Shown: positions 25,187 through 35,019 of the stretch, piece by piece
Numbering within the stretch: the first letter of the stretch is position 1
Layout of the letters: each line of letters begins with the position of its first letter
Assembly: GCF_014269205.2 (NCBI RefSeq)
Contig: NZ_JABWRY020000001.1
Span: 3,906,001-3,970,000, forward strand
From: Pseudomonas kermanshahensis
GTDB taxonomy: Bacteria; Pseudomonadota; Gammaproteobacteria; Pseudomonadales; Pseudomonadaceae
DNA: 64,000 nt
Direction of reading: 5' to 3'
Notes under the pieces: generated by a model
Databases searched by the model: none
Told to the model about the DNA's origin: nothing
What the model saw: only the letters and a program-made list of their open reading frames with translations
Position numbers and translations under genes: made by a program

Positions 25187-25771
25187 ATGACGACATTAGA
25201 CGAAGAAGATCGCCGCGAATACTACCGCATCGCAGATCGGATCGCACTTCAAATCAACCCCTTGAGCGCGGCTGAAGCCCTTGACCCAGAAGTGTTGCAG
25301 GATGATTCGCCGCTGTTCAACCTGCTCAGCGAGCTGCACCTGTCCGACTTCGAAGCCCAGCACCTGCTGCGCCAGCTGAGTGACAAGGACCGCACCCTGG
25401 CGGCGTTTTTGCGCGCGCAAAGCAAACGCCTCGACCTGCTCAGCGCCGTGGTCGCGCAAACCCTCATCGGTGAGGTCGGCCAGCCGCAGGCAGTGGTCAT
25501 CTCCGAAGGCGGCATCGAGTTCACCCAGGCCCAGGCCATCGCCCCCGACACCCGCGTGAAGGTGAAGATGGTGCTGATGCCCCGCGCCCACGGCCTGCTG
25601 CTGCGCGGCAAGGTCACCCACTGCGACCCACGCCCTGACGGCGGCTTTGAGGTCGGCACCGAATTCATCGACATGACCGACGCCCAGCGCCAACTGCTGG
25701 CCCGATACATCCTGCAGCGCCAGCAACAACAACGGCGCCAGCAGCTGGAGCAGAATGACCCTGCCTCCTGA
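25187..25771 (+). CDS. PilZ domain protein with N-terminal extension
   Basis: 194 residues. The N-terminal region starts MTTLDEEDRREYYRIADRIA, a YcgR-N-like beginning, and residues 30-95 are helical. The C-terminal half looks like a PilZ barrel (VVISEGGIEFTQAQ, GKVTHCDPRPDGGFEVGTEF), but the usual RxxxR and DxSxxG signatures are weak: ISEGGIEF replaces DISxGG. So c-di-GMP binding is uncertain. The C-terminus is Gln/Arg-rich. Divergent from lolC; followed 30 bp later by the GDPD gene. Confidence 0.75.
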   Translation: MTTLDEEDRREYYRIADRIALQINPLSAAEALDPEVLQDDSPLFNLLSELHLSDFEAQHLLRQLSDKDRTLAAFLRAQSKRLDLLSAVVAQTLIGEVGQPQAVVISEGGIEFTQAQAIAPDTRVKVKMVLMPRAHGLLLRGKVTHCDPRPDGGFEVGTEFIDMTDAQRQLLARYILQRQQQQRRQQLEQNDPAS

Positions 25772-25801
25772 GCCTCTTCCCCTTGAATTGAAGGAACGAA
25801 C

Positions 25802-26518
25802 GTGACCCTGATCTACGGCCATCGCGGCGCCAAGGGCGAAGCGCCCGAGAATACCCTGAACAGCTTCCGCCAGTGCCTGTCCCACGGCGTCAATCGCTGT
25901 GAACTGGACCTGCACCTGTCGGCCGACAACGAACTGATGGTGATCCACGACTCGACGCTCAAGCGCACCACCGGCAGGCGCGGTAAGGTGGTCGAGCACC
26001 CGGCAGCCGACCTGGTCACCTATGACGCACGCAAAGGCGGCCCGGGCCATGTGCAGCCCTGCCCTATCCCGAAACTGGAAGAACTCTTCGAAAAATGCGC
26101 CTTCGAGCATTGGCAGCTGGAGGTCAAGAGTGCCTCGCGCACCCGCGCCGCCACCACGGTGCTGGCCATTCGTGAACTGGCCCAGCAATACGGCCTGCTG
26201 GACAAGGTCACCATCACCTCGAGCTCACGCGAAGTGCTGGGCGCCGCACAAGAGCTGGTACCCGACGTGTCTCGCGGGCTGGTGGCCGAATACGCCTGGC
26301 TCGACCCACTGAAGGTCGCGCAAAACTACGGCTGCGAGTTGCTGGCCTTGAACTGGACACTGTGCACCCCAGAGCGCCTGCTCAAAGCCCAGGGCCAGGG
26401 GTTGCATGTGTCGGTGTGGACAGTCAACGAACCGGCACTGATGCGCCGGCTCGCTGATTTTGGCGTGGACAGCCTGATTACAGACTTTCCCGGTTTGGCC
26501 AAGACCACCCTCGGGTAG
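25802..26518 (+). CDS. Glycerophosphodiester phosphodiesterase (UgpQ-like)
   Basis: 238 residues, a cytoplasmic GDPD-family TIM barrel. YGHRGAKGEAPENTLNSF holds the catalytic His-Arg and Glu, CELDLHLSADNELMVIHD the metal-binding Glu/Asp and second catalytic His, and HWQLEVKSASR another metal Glu. It hydrolyses glycerophosphodiesters to glycerol-3-phosphate and an alcohol. The start is GTG at 25802 with AAGGA upstream. No signal peptide, so UgpQ-like rather than GlpQ-like. Confidence 0.9.
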   Translation: MTLIYGHRGAKGEAPENTLNSFRQCLSHGVNRCELDLHLSADNELMVIHDSTLKRTTGRRGKVVEHPAADLVTYDARKGGPGHVQPCPIPKLEELFEKCAFEHWQLEVKSASRTRAATTVLAIRELAQQYGLLDKVTITSSSREVLGAAQELVPDVSRGLVAEYAWLDPLKVAQNYGCELLALNWTLCTPERLLKAQGQGLHVSVWTVNEPALMRRLADFGVDSLITDFPGLAKTTLG

Positions 26519-26535
26519 GGCTGAAATCGGTATCC

Positions 26536-26560
26536 CCGACCGGCTCAGGCCACCGGTCGG
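26536..26560. terminator. Hairpin between convergent GDPD and sthA genes
   Basis: The 8-bp perfect stem CCGACCGG / CCGGTCGG with a nine-base loop lies between the two stops. No T-run on either side, so function is uncertain. Confidence 0.4.
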
Positions 26561-26566
26561 AGCCGC

Positions 26567-27961
26567 TTAAAAAAGCCGGTTCAGGCCGTCGTAGGCAGCT
26601 ACCCGATAGGCTTCGGCCATGGTCGGGTAGTTGAACGTGGTGTTGACGAAGTACTTCAGGTTATTCAGCTCGCCCGGCTGGTTCATGATCGCCTGGCCGA
26701 TGTGGACGATTTCCGAAGCCTGGTAGCCGAAGCAGTGCACGCCGAGGATTTCCAGAGTTTCGCGGTGGAACAGGATTTTCAGCATGCCCTGTGGTTCGCC
26801 GGCGATCTGCGCGCGGGCCATGCCCTTGAAGAAGGCCTTGCCCACTTCGTACGGTACCTTGGCCTGGGTCAGTTCCTGCTCGTTCTTGCCGATCGAGCTG
26901 ATCTCCGGAATGGTGTAGATACCGGTCGGCACGTCATTGACGAAGCGCCAGCTGCCATTGTCGACGATGCTGCCCGCTGCCGAACGGCCCTGGTCATGGG
27001 CGGCACTGGCCAGGCTCGGCCAGCCGATCACGTCACCGGCACCGTAGATGTTCGACACGGTGGTACGGTAGGCCTCATCGACCTCGATCTGGCCACGGCT
27101 GTTAACCTTGATGCCGATGTTTTCCAGGCCCAGCTTGTCGGTGTTGCCGGTACGGCCGTTGCACCACAGCAAGGCGTCGGCCTTGATCTTCTTGCCCGAC
27201 TTCAAGTGCAGGATCACACCGTTGTCCAAGCCTTCGACCCGGTCGTACTCCTCGTTGTGGCGCACGGTGATGTTGTTGTTGCTGAAGTGGTAGCTCAGCG
27301 CCTGGGAAATTTCCGAATCCAGGAAGCTCAGCAGCTGGCCACGGTTATCGACCAGCTCGACCAGCACACCCAGGCCGCTGAAGATCGAGGCGTATTCGCA
27401 ACCGATCACGCCGGCGCCGTAGACGATCAGTTTGCGCGGGGTGTGGCTGAGGCTGAGGATGGTGTCGCTGTCATAGACGCGTGGGTGGTGGAAGTCGATG
27501 TCGGCCGGGCGATATGGGCGCGAGCCGGTGGCGATGATGATCTGCTTGGCGTTGAGCTTTTCGACCACACCGTTGGGGCAGACCACTTCGATGGTCTGCT
27601 CGTCGGCGAAGCTGCCGGTGCCGAAGAACAGGTCGACACGGTTGCGAGCGTAGTAGCCGGTGCGCGAAGCGACCTGCTTGGCAATGACCTTTTCGGCGCT
27701 CTTGAGCACGTCCGGGAAGGAGAACCAGCGCGGCTCGCCGATGGCACGGAACATCGGGTTGGTGTTGAACTGCATGATCTGCCGCACCGAGTGACGCAGT
27801 GCCTTGGACGGGATGGTGCCCAAGTGGGTGCAGTTGCCGCCGACCTGGCGACGGCTGTCGACCATCGCCACCTTGCGCCCTGCTTTGGCGGCGTTCATTG
27901 CCGCGCCTTCTCCGGCCGGGCCGGAACCCAGCACCACTACGTCGTAGTTGTAGACAGCCAT
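26567..27961 (-). CDS. sthA: Soluble pyridine nucleotide transhydrogenase SthA
   Basis: 464 residues, a flavoprotein disulfide reductase relative. FAD site [23 protein letters not shown] site [19 protein letters not shown], and a second FAD contact [14 protein letters not shown]. The redox CxxxxC is reduced to a single cysteine ([18 protein letters not shown]), as in SthA, which lacks disulfide chemistry. It transfers hydride between NADPH and NAD+ to balance the cytoplasmic pools. ATG at 27961 has GAAGGAG upstream. Monocistronic. Confidence 0.96.
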   Translation of the reverse strand: MAVYNYDVVVLGSGPAGEGAAMNAAKAGRKVAMVDSRRQVGGNCTHLGTIPSKALRHSVRQIMQFNTNPMFRAIGEPRWFSFPDVLKSAEKVIAKQVASRTGYYARNRVDLFFGTGSFADEQTIEVVCPNGVVEKLNAKQIIIATGSRPYRPADIDFHHPRVYDSDTILSLSHTPRKLIVYGAGVIGCEYASIFSGLGVLVELVDNRGQLLSFLDSEISQALSYHFSNNNITVRHNEEYDRVEGLDNGVILHLKSGKKIKADALLWCNGRTGNTDKLGLENIGIKVNSRGQIEVDEAYRTTVSNIYGAGDVIGWPSLASAAHDQGRSAAGSIVDNGSWRFVNDVPTGIYTIPEISSIGKNEQELTQAKVPYEVGKAFFKGMARAQIAGEPQGMLKILFHRETLEILGVHCFGYQASEIVHIGQAIMNQPGELNNLKYFVNTTFNYPTMAEAYRVAAYDGLNRLF

Positions 27962-28162
27962 GCGTACTCCTTCAGAACTGGCCCGCGAGTCACGGTGGCT
28001 CGCGGGGCGCGATCATGTCGCCGGGGCGCCATGAGAAAATTCGGTTGCAGTCTAATCAAGCGTGAACGCCGCGCACATTAACCCTTGGTCGCGTCGTAGG
28101 CCAATTTTGCCTGCACTACATGTGGTTCACCGATTCCCTGGCGATCATCCATCCTTGCGCTT

Positions 28163-29161
28163 TCACTCGCCTTTCATTGCCCGTGCAAACGCTGGGGTCG
28201 CTCGGGAGACGAAGCCACCCTCGGCCCGAGTCACCAATACGGCGGCAAGGTTATGGCTGACGGCGAAATCCCAGCCGCGCTCGGGGCCGAGAATCAGCAG
28301 CAGGGTCGAGAACCCGTCAGCCTTCAGCGCCGAGGCGTCGAGCACAGTGGCCGCAGCCAGGTCGTGCGCGACCGGGCGCCCGAGACGGGCATCGAAGGTG
28401 TGCGAATAGCGCCGGCCATTCTGCTCGAAATAGTGGCGATAGTCACCCGAGGTCGATACCGAAAGGCCATCCACCGGGATGACCTGGCGGGCGATCTGGC
28501 GGTCTTCACGGGGCAGCTCGAGGGCGATGCGCCACGGGCTGCCGTCGGGTTTGCGGCCAACCGCCTTGAGCTCGCCGGTGGCTTCGGCGATGAAACTGCT
28601 GATGCCCATGGCCTGCAGGCGCTGGGCGATCAGGTCGACGGCGTGGCCGGCGGCGATGCTGTTGAAATCCAGTTCCACCGGGGCATCCTTGCACAATGCC
28701 TGGCCTTCGATGCGCAGGTGCTGGTAGCCCACGCGCAGGCGCGCCTGGGCCAGGGCTCGCGGGTCGGGCACCTGCTCGTGGCGGGCCTGGGGGCCGAAGC
28801 CCCAGAGGTCGAGTAGCGGCTCGACAGTGAGGTCGAAGGCGCCGGCACTTTGCGCCGCCAACTGCTGGCCGAAGCGGACCAGGTCGAGCATGTCTGATGG
28901 CAATGCCAGGCATTGATTGGCCGGCAGCTGGTTGAACTGGCTGACAGTGGAATCGCTGCGGTAGGTGGAATAGTGCTGGTCGATGTCCTGGAGGATGGCT
29001 TCGACTTCAGCCTGCACCTGGGCTGGGGCCGGGCCACCGGGGGCGCGGACGTACTGGATGCTGTAGCTGCTGCCCATGGTCGGGCCGCCCAGGCGCTCAA
29101 GGGTCGGGCCCTGGTTGCAGGCGGTGAGGAGCATCAGGATGAACAGGAGGGCTGCGCGCAA
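28163..29161 (-). CDS. apbE: FAD:protein FMN transferase, ApbE family lipoprotein
   Basis: 332 residues from a TTG start at 29161, chosen because GAGAG lies just upstream, it gives a compact lipoprotein signal (MRAALLFILMLLTAC), and longer starts run into a REPIN. GGPTMGSSYSIQYV, VELDFNSIAAGHAVDLIAQ (flavin/metal site) and SGDYRHYFEQNGRRYSHTFDARLGRP are ApbE signatures. ApbE attaches FMN through a phosphoester to Thr/Ser of Nqr/Rnf-type target proteins in the periplasm. Neither nqr nor rnf genes are adjacent. GTG at 29185 is an alternative start. Confidence 0.85.
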   Translation of the reverse strand: MRAALLFILMLLTACNQGPTLERLGGPTMGSSYSIQYVRAPGGPAPAQVQAEVEAILQDIDQHYSTYRSDSTVSQFNQLPANQCLALPSDMLDLVRFGQQLAAQSAGAFDLTVEPLLDLWGFGPQARHEQVPDPRALAQARLRVGYQHLRIEGQALCKDAPVELDFNSIAAGHAVDLIAQRLQAMGISSFIAEATGELKAVGRKPDGSPWRIALELPREDRQIARQVIPVDGLSVSTSGDYRHYFEQNGRRYSHTFDARLGRPVAHDLAAATVLDASALKADGFSTLLLILGPERGWDFAVSHNLAAVLVTRAEGGFVSRATPAFARAMKGE

Positions 29162-29183
29162 ATTCGGACTCTCGGTCGCCGAC

Positions 29184-29281
29184 ACTGGCCTCTTCGCGGG
29201 TAAACCCGCCCCCACAAGGTATTGCACCGCCCTCAAGAACGCAGACGAACCTGTGGGGGGTTTACCCGCGAAGAGGCCAGT
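29184..29281. repeat. REPIN (inverted REP pair)
   Basis: ACTGGCCTCTTCGCGGGTAA and its inverted partner flank a spacer between apbE and gapB. The core reads GCGGGTAAACCCGC, a GTAAAC variant of the usual GCAAGC. Confidence 0.88.
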
Positions 29282-29302
29282 AGAGACAACATAAATGCTA
29301 GG

Positions 29303-29337
29303 CAAAAAAAACGGGAACCCGAAGGTTCCCGTTTTTT
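29303..29337 (-). terminator. Intrinsic terminator of gapB
   Basis: The 9-bp stem ACGGGAACC / GGTTCCCGT closed by a four-base loop (TTCG on the minus strand) is followed on the minus strand by eight T. The plus strand also ends in T6, so it could work in both directions. Confidence 0.93.
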
Positions 29338-29355
29338 CATTGCCTTACAAGCGAA

Positions 29356-30804
29356 TCAGCGTGGAAACGCTGGCGGGTTCACACCAGCCATGTCTTCCAT
29401 CACACGAACCACCTGGCAGCTGTAACCGAATTCGTTGTCGTACCAAACGTACAGCACAACGCGGTTGTCGTTGGCGATGGTCGCCTCTGCGTCAACCACA
29501 CCGGCGTGGCGCGAGCCGACGAAGTCGGTCGAAACCACTTCCTGCGAGCTGACGAAGTCGATCTGCTTGTGCAGCTCCGAGTGCATGGCCGTCTGGCGCA
29601 GGTACTCGTTGATCTCTTCGCGGGTGGTGGGCTTTTCCAGGTTCAGGTTCAGGATAGCCATCGAGACGTTCGGCGTCGGTACGCGAATCGCGTTGCCGGT
29701 CAGCTTGCCCTTCAGCACGGGCAGTGCCTTGGCGGCTGCAGTGGCGGCACCGGTCTCGGTGATAACCATGTTCAGCGGCGCGGCACGGCCACGGCGGCTG
29801 CCCTTGTGGAAGTTGTCGATCAGGTTCTGGTCGTTGGTGAACGAGTGAACGGTTTCGACGTGGCCGTTGACGATGCCGTACTTGTCGTTGACAGCCTTCA
29901 GCACCGGCACGATGGCGTTGGTGGTGCAGGAAGCGGCCGAGATGATCTTGTCATCGGCGGTGATGTCACCGTGGTTGATGCCGTGCACGATGTTCTTCAG
30001 CGCGCCCTTGCCAGGTGCGGTGAGGATCACGCGGGCAGCGCCCGGGCAGGCCAGGTGCTGACCCAGGCCGTCGGCATCACGCCATACACCGGTGTTGTCG
30101 ACGATCAGCGCGTTGTCGATGCCGTACTGGGTGTAGTCGACTTCGCTCGGGTTCTTGGCGTAGATAACCTGGATCAGGTTGCCGTTGGCGGTGATGGTGT
30201 TGTTGGCTTCGTCGATGGTGATGGTGCCATCGAACGGGCCGTGCACCGAGTCACGGCGCAGCAGGCTGGCACGCTTGACCAAGTCGTTCTCGGCGCCTTT
30301 GCGCACGACGATGGCACGCAGGCGCAGGCCGTCGCCACCACCGGTCTTCTCAATCAGGATGCGCGCCAGCAGGCGGCCGATGCGGCCGAAACCGTACAGG
30401 ACGACGTCGGTGCCTTTACGGGCCGAAGCGTTCTGTTGGCCAACTACGTCAGCCAGCTCTTCACGCACGAACTGCTCGGCGCTGCGGCCGTTGCCTTCCT
30501 GCTTGAACTTGTTGGCCAGCTTGCCCAGGTCAACCGAAGCGGCGCCCAGTTTCAGCTCGCTCATGGCCTTGAGCAGAGGGAACGTCTCGTGGACAGACAG
30601 TTCGGTCTCGTCGGTCTGACGATGACGCGCAAAGCGGTGGGCTTTGAGGATCGAGATAACCGAACGGTTGATCAGGCTGCGGCCATAAATCGAGCTCACC
30701 ACGTTGTTGTTGCGGTAGAGCTGACCGATAAGCGGGATCATCGCTTCAGCCAATGCTTCACGATCAATCCACTCACCAAGACACTGGTCGGGCTTCTGAG
30801 TCAC
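29356..30804 (-). CDS. gapB: Glyceraldehyde-3-phosphate dehydrogenase, extended GapB type
   Basis: 482 residues, about 150 longer than classical GAPDH. An N-terminal helical extension (MTQKPDQCLGEWIDREALAE...) precedes the NAD fold (VVLYGFGRIGRLLARILIE), and SAASCTTNAIVPVLKA holds the catalytic cysteine; WYDNEFGYSCQVVR ends the catalytic domain. This long form is the gluconeogenic-type enzyme of pseudomonads, separate from GapA beside the zwf/edd genes. GTG at 30804 is preferred over ATG at 30819 because GGAAGG is correctly spaced before the GTG. Divergent from mfd. Confidence 0.92.
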   Translation of the reverse strand: MTQKPDQCLGEWIDREALAEAMIPLIGQLYRNNNVVSSIYGRSLINRSVISILKAHRFARHRQTDETELSVHETFPLLKAMSELKLGAASVDLGKLANKFKQEGNGRSAEQFVREELADVVGQQNASARKGTDVVLYGFGRIGRLLARILIEKTGGGDGLRLRAIVVRKGAENDLVKRASLLRRDSVHGPFDGTITIDEANNTITANGNLIQVIYAKNPSEVDYTQYGIDNALIVDNTGVWRDADGLGQHLACPGAARVILTAPGKGALKNIVHGINHGDITADDKIISAASCTTNAIVPVLKAVNDKYGIVNGHVETVHSFTNDQNLIDNFHKGSRRGRAAPLNMVITETGAATAAAKALPVLKGKLTGNAIRVPTPNVSMAILNLNLEKPTTREEINEYLRQTAMHSELHKQIDFVSSQEVVSTDFVGSRHAGVVDAEATIANDNRVVLYVWYDNEFGYSCQVVRVMEDMAGVNPPAFPR

Positions 30805-30986
30805 GGGAACCTTCCACATGTAGGGACAGAAAAAAGGGGCTACATTATGACGCCCCAACGCGGAACGGGCAATGAGCGCCTGTCGCGGCAGCCAGAGCCA
30901 GTGTTCATGGCCTTTGGAGCCTGACAGCAGGCACCGGCACCGGTACAATCGGTGTCTTTGCCGCAACGCTTGGAGTGCAATCTCCC

Positions 30987-33900
30987 GTGTCAGTTCTGCG
31001 CCTACCGCAACTGTCGGCCACGGCCGGCAAACAAACCTGGGGCAACCTGCCCGGTGCCGCCCTCAGCCTTGCCATTGCCGAAGCCGCCAGCAGCGCTGGC
31101 CGCTTTACCCTGCTGCTGACCGCCGACAGCCAGGCCGCCGACCGTCTGGAACAGGAGCTGCGCTTCTTTGCCCCAGACCTGCCGGTGCTGCCCTTCCCCG
31201 ACTGGGAAACCCTGCCCTACGACCTGTTCTCGCCGCACCAGGACATCATCTCCCAGCGCATTGCCAGCCTGTACCGGCTGCCGGAGCTGAGCCACGGCAT
31301 TCTCGTCGTGCCGATCACCACCGCCCTGCACCGCCTGGCGCCGACCCGCTTCCTGCTGGGCAGCAGCCTGGTGCTGGACATCGGCCAGACCATCGACGTC
31401 GAGCAAATGCGCACGCGCCTTGAAGCCAGCGGCTACCGCTGCGTCGACACCGTTTATGAACATGGCGAATTCGCCGTGCGCGGCGCGCTGATCGACCTGT
31501 ACCCCATGGGCAGCAAGCTGCCCTACCGCATCGACCTGTTCGATGACGAAATCGAGACGCTGCGCACCTTCGACCCCGAGACCCAGCGCTCGATCGACAA
31601 GGTCGACTCGGTGCGCCTGCTGCCGGCGCGCGAATTTCCGATGCAAAAAGAGGAAGTGACCCGCTTCAAGGCGCGCTTCCGCGAACGCTTTGACGTCGAC
31701 TTCCGCCGCAGCGCGATCTTCCAGGACCTGGCCAGCGGCATCATTCCCGCCGGCATCGAGTACTACCTGCCGCTGTTCTTCGAAGACACCTCGACGCTGT
31801 TCGACTACCTGCCCAGCGACACCCAGGTGTTTTCCCTGCCGGGCGTCGAGCAGGCCGCCGAGCACTTCTGGAACGACGTGCGCGGGCGCTACGAAGACCG
31901 CCGTGGCGACCTGAGCCGCCCGCTGCTGCCGCCTGCCGAGCTGTTCCTGCCGGTGGAAGACTGTTTCGCCCGGCTCAAGCAATGGCCGCGGGTAGTAGTC
32001 AGCGCCGATGACGTCGAGGCAGGTGCCGGCCGTGAACGCTTCCCAGCACGCCCCCTGCCCGAACTTGCCATCGAGGCCAAGGCCAACCAGCCACTGGCGG
32101 CGCTGTCCAGCTTCCTTGACCAGTTCCCTGGCCGCGTACTGTTTACCGCCGAGTCTGCGGGCCGTCGCGAAGTGCTGCTGGAACTGCTCGAACGCCTGAA
32201 ACTGCGCCCGCACACCGTCGAAGGCTGGGCCGACTTCATCACCGGCTCCGAGCGGCTGGCGATCACCATTGCCCCGCTCGACGAAGGCCTGGTGCTGGAC
32301 GACCCGGCCCTGGCCCTGATCGCCGAGAGCCCGCTGTTCGGCCAGCGCGTGATGCAGCGCCGGCGGCGCGACAAGCGCGGCGAGACCGCCAATGATGCGG
32401 TAATCAAGAACCTCACCGAACTGCGCGAAGGCGCACCGGTGGTGCACATCGACCATGGCGTGGGCCGCTACCTGGGCCTCGCTACCCTGGAGATCGACGG
32501 CCAGGCCGCCGAGTTCCTCACCCTGGAATACGCCGAGGGCGCCAAGCTGTACGTGCCGGTGGCCAACCTGCACCTGATCGCCCGCTACACCGGCAGCGAT
32601 GACGCCCTGGCGCCGCTGCACCGGCTCGGCTCCGAGGCCTGGCAGAAGGCCAAGCGCAAGGCCGCCGAGCAGGTGCGTGATGTCGCCGCTGAGCTGCTCG
32701 ACATCTATGCCCGCCGCGCCGCGCGCAAGGGCTACGCCTTTGCCGACCCCGCTGCCGACTACGCCACTTTCAGTGCCGGGTTCCCCTTCGAAGAAACCCC
32801 CGACCAGCAGAACGCCATCGAAGCCGTGCGCGCCGACATGCTGGCGGCCAAGCCGATGGACCGCCTGGTGTGCGGCGACGTAGGCTTCGGCAAGACCGAA
32901 GTGGCCATGCGCGCGGCCTTCATCGCCGTGCACAGCGGCCGCCAAGTGGCGGTGCTGGTGCCGACTACCCTGCTGGCCCAACAGCACTACAACAGCTTCC
33001 GCGACCGCTTCGCCGACTGGCCGGTAACCGTCGAAGTGATGAGCCGTTTCAAATCGGCCAAGGAAGTCGCCAGCGCGGCGGCGGACCTGGCCGAGGGCAA
33101 GATCGACATCCTCATCGGCACCCACAAGCTGCTGCAGGACGATGTGCGCTTCAAGGACCTGGGCCTGGTAGTGATCGACGAAGAGCACCGCTTTGGCGTA
33201 CGCCAGAAGGAACAGCTCAAAGCCCTGCGCAGCGAGGTAGACATTCTCACCCTGACCGCCACGCCGATTCCGCGCACCCTGAACATGGCCGTGGCCGGCA
33301 TGCGCGACCTGTCGATCATCGCCACACCGCCCGCCCGACGCCTGTCGGTGCGCACCTTCGTCATGGAACACAACAACAGCACGGTCAAAGAAGCCCTGCT
33401 GCGTGAACTGCTGCGCGGTGGCCAGGTGTATTACCTGCACAACGACGTGAAAACCATCGAGAAGTGCGCTGCAGACCTTGCCGAACTGGTCCCGGAAGCG
33501 CGTATCGGCATCGGCCACGGCCAGATGCGCGAGCGCGAGCTGGAACAGGTGATGAGCGACTTCTACCACAAGCGCTTCAATGTGCTGATCGCCTCGACCA
33601 TCATCGAGACCGGCATCGACGTGCCAAGCGCCAACACCATTGTCATCGAGCGCGCCGACAAGTTCGGCCTGGCCCAGTTGCACCAGTTGCGTGGCCGGGT
33701 CGGCCGCAGCCACCACCAGGCCTACGCCTACCTGCTGACGCCAGCACGTCAAAAGGTCAGCAGCGACGCCGAGAAGCGCCTGGAAGCCATCGCCAATACC
33801 CAGGACCTGGGGGCAGGCTTCGTGCTGGCCACCAACGACCTGGAAATCCGCGGCGCTGGTGAACTGCTGGGCGAAGGCCAAAGCGGGCAGATCCAGGCAG

Positions 33901-34436
33901 TCGGTTTCACCCTCTACATGGAAATGCTCGAGCGCGCGGTCAAGGCCATCCGCAAAGGTGCCCAGCCAAACCTCGAACAGCCACTGGGTGGCGGCCCGGA
34001 GATCAACCTGCGCCTACCGGCCCTGATCCCCGAGGGCTACCTGCCCGATGTGCATGCACGCCTGATCCTTTACAAGCGCATCGCCTCGGCCGCCGACGAA
34101 GAAGGCCTCAAAGACTTGCAAGTCGAGATGATCGACCGCTTCGGCCTGCTGCCGGAGCCAACCAAAAACTTGATGCGCCTGACCTCGCTCAAGCTGCAGG
34201 CGGAAAAGCTCGGCATCAAGAAAGTCGATGCCGGCCCCAACGGCGGCAAGCTTGAGTTCGAGGCCGAGACACCGGTCGACCCGCTGACCCTGATCAAGCT
34301 GATCCAGGGCCAGCCCAAACGCTACAAGTTCGAAGGCGCCACCCAGTTCCGCTTCCTGGTACCGATGGAACGCCCCGACGAACGTTTCAACACCCTTGAG
34401 GCGCTGTTCGAGCGCCTGACCCCACAGTCTGCCTAA
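30987..34436 (+). CDS. mfd: Transcription-repair coupling factor Mfd
   Basis: 1149 residues. UvrB-like N-terminal module (FPDWETLPYDLFSPHQDI), RNA-polymerase-interacting CarD-like domain (VVHIDHGVGRYLGLATLEI, about residue 480), then a RecG-like SF2 translocase with Walker A VCGDVGFGKTEVAMRAAF, DEEH box VVIDEEHRFG and motif VI QLRGRVGRS; a C-terminal D7 domain follows. Mfd removes stalled RNA polymerase at lesions and recruits UvrA. GTG at 30987 is chosen, with GGAG 11 bases upstream; GTG at 30975 would add four residues. Starts mfd-csiV-SNF2. Confidence 0.97.
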   Translation: MSVLRLPQLSATAGKQTWGNLPGAALSLAIAEAASSAGRFTLLLTADSQAADRLEQELRFFAPDLPVLPFPDWETLPYDLFSPHQDIISQRIASLYRLPELSHGILVVPITTALHRLAPTRFLLGSSLVLDIGQTIDVEQMRTRLEASGYRCVDTVYEHGEFAVRGALIDLYPMGSKLPYRIDLFDDEIETLRTFDPETQRSIDKVDSVRLLPAREFPMQKEEVTRFKARFRERFDVDFRRSAIFQDLASGIIPAGIEYYLPLFFEDTSTLFDYLPSDTQVFSLPGVEQAAEHFWNDVRGRYEDRRGDLSRPLLPPAELFLPVEDCFARLKQWPRVVVSADDVEAGAGRERFPARPLPELAIEAKANQPLAALSSFLDQFPGRVLFTAESAGRREVLLELLERLKLRPHTVEGWADFITGSERLAITIAPLDEGLVLDDPALALIAESPLFGQRVMQRRRRDKRGETANDAVIKNLTELREGAPVVHIDHGVGRYLGLATLEIDGQAAEFLTLEYAEGAKLYVPVANLHLIARYTGSDDALAPLHRLGSEAWQKAKRKAAEQVRDVAAELLDIYARRAARKGYAFADPAADYATFSAGFPFEETPDQQNAIEAVRADMLAAKPMDRLVCGDVGFGKTEVAMRAAFIAVHSGRQVAVLVPTTLLAQQHYNSFRDRFADWPVTVEVMSRFKSAKEVASAAADLAEGKIDILIGTHKLLQDDVRFKDLGLVVIDEEHRFGVRQKEQLKALRSEVDILTLTATPIPRTLNMAVAGMRDLSIIATPPARRLSVRTFVMEHNNSTVKEALLRELLRGGQVYYLHNDVKTIEKCAADLAELVPEARIGIGHGQMRERELEQVMSDFYHKRFNVLIASTIIETGIDVPSANTIVIERADKFGLAQLHQLRGRVGRSHHQAYAYLLTPARQKVSSDAEKRLEAIANTQDLGAGFVLATNDLEIRGAGELLGEGQSGQIQAVGFTLYMEMLERAVKAIRKGAQPNLEQPLGGGPEINLRLPALIPEGYLPDVHARLILYKRIASAADEEGLKDLQVEMIDRFGLLPEPTKNLMRLTSLKLQAEKLGIKKVDAGPNGGKLEFEAETPVDPLTLIKLIQGQPKRYKFEGATQFRFLVPMERPDERFNTLEALFERLTPQSA

Positions 34437-34445
34437 GGAAGATCC

Positions 34446-35018
34446 ATGCGTGCCATCCGTTGCCTGACCCTGCTGCTGGCGCTGTTCGCGCCAGCCGCCT
34501 TCGCTGAAGGCCTGTATCAGGTAGAAATGATCCTGGTGCGGCAAAACAGCGTCCCCGCTTTCACCAGCCCGTTCGCCCCCGAAGACTGGAGCGCCGGTGC
34601 GCCGCGCCTGGACAAGGCCGCCGAGCGCCCACTGGGGCTGGACGATGAAACCACCCGCCTGCAAGCCACCGCCGACTACACCGTGCTGATGCACAAGGCC
34701 TGGCAGCAGCAGGTCGGCAGCGAACCCAGCCGCATCGCCCTGGGCGAGGGCGAAGAGCAGTTCGGCCACTTCCCCATCGAAGGCAACCTGAGCATCGCCG
34801 AAGGCCGCTTCATCGCGGTGGAGGCCAACTTCTGGGTCAACCAGCTCGACGGCAACGGCAGCGTGCTGCGCAGCGAGCAATTCAAGCAGAGCAACAGCAA
34901 CGTCAAGGGCGGCCAATTGACCTTCCTTGATGGCGGGCACCTGGCGGTGCTGCTGAAAGTGACGCCGGCCGGGATGCGCAAGCTACCAGAGATGGACCCG
35001 GAGATGATGGAGCAGTGA
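34446..35018 (+). CDS. CsiV family protein (peptidoglycan-binding domain protein)
   Basis: 190 residues with a cleavable signal peptide (MRAIRCLTLLLALFAPAAFA/EG), then GLYQVEMILVRQNS, typical of the CsiV family, which is named after a Vibrio outer-membrane/periplasmic protein involved in D-amino-acid-linked growth. Downstream are a region with a predicted beta fold and a C-terminal GGHLAVLLKVTPAG. AAGGAAG precedes the ATG. It starts 9 bp after mfd, as in P. aeruginosa, so it is co-transcribed with this DNA-repair gene although it is exported. Role in pseudomonads unknown. Confidence 0.82.
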   Translation: MRAIRCLTLLLALFAPAAFAEGLYQVEMILVRQNSVPAFTSPFAPEDWSAGAPRLDKAAERPLGLDDETTRLQATADYTVLMHKAWQQQVGSEPSRIALGEGEEQFGHFPIEGNLSIAEGRFIAVEANFWVNQLDGNGSVLRSEQFKQSNSNVKGGQLTFLDGGHLAVLLKVTPAGMRKLPEMDPEMMEQ

Positions 35019-35019
35019 T

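Noticed and set aside
31002-33881. Long minus-strand open frame antisense to mfd
   Set aside because: It mirrors the codon structure of mfd, has low-complexity His/Gln/Val-rich composition and no family match. High-GC genes often give such antisense frames.
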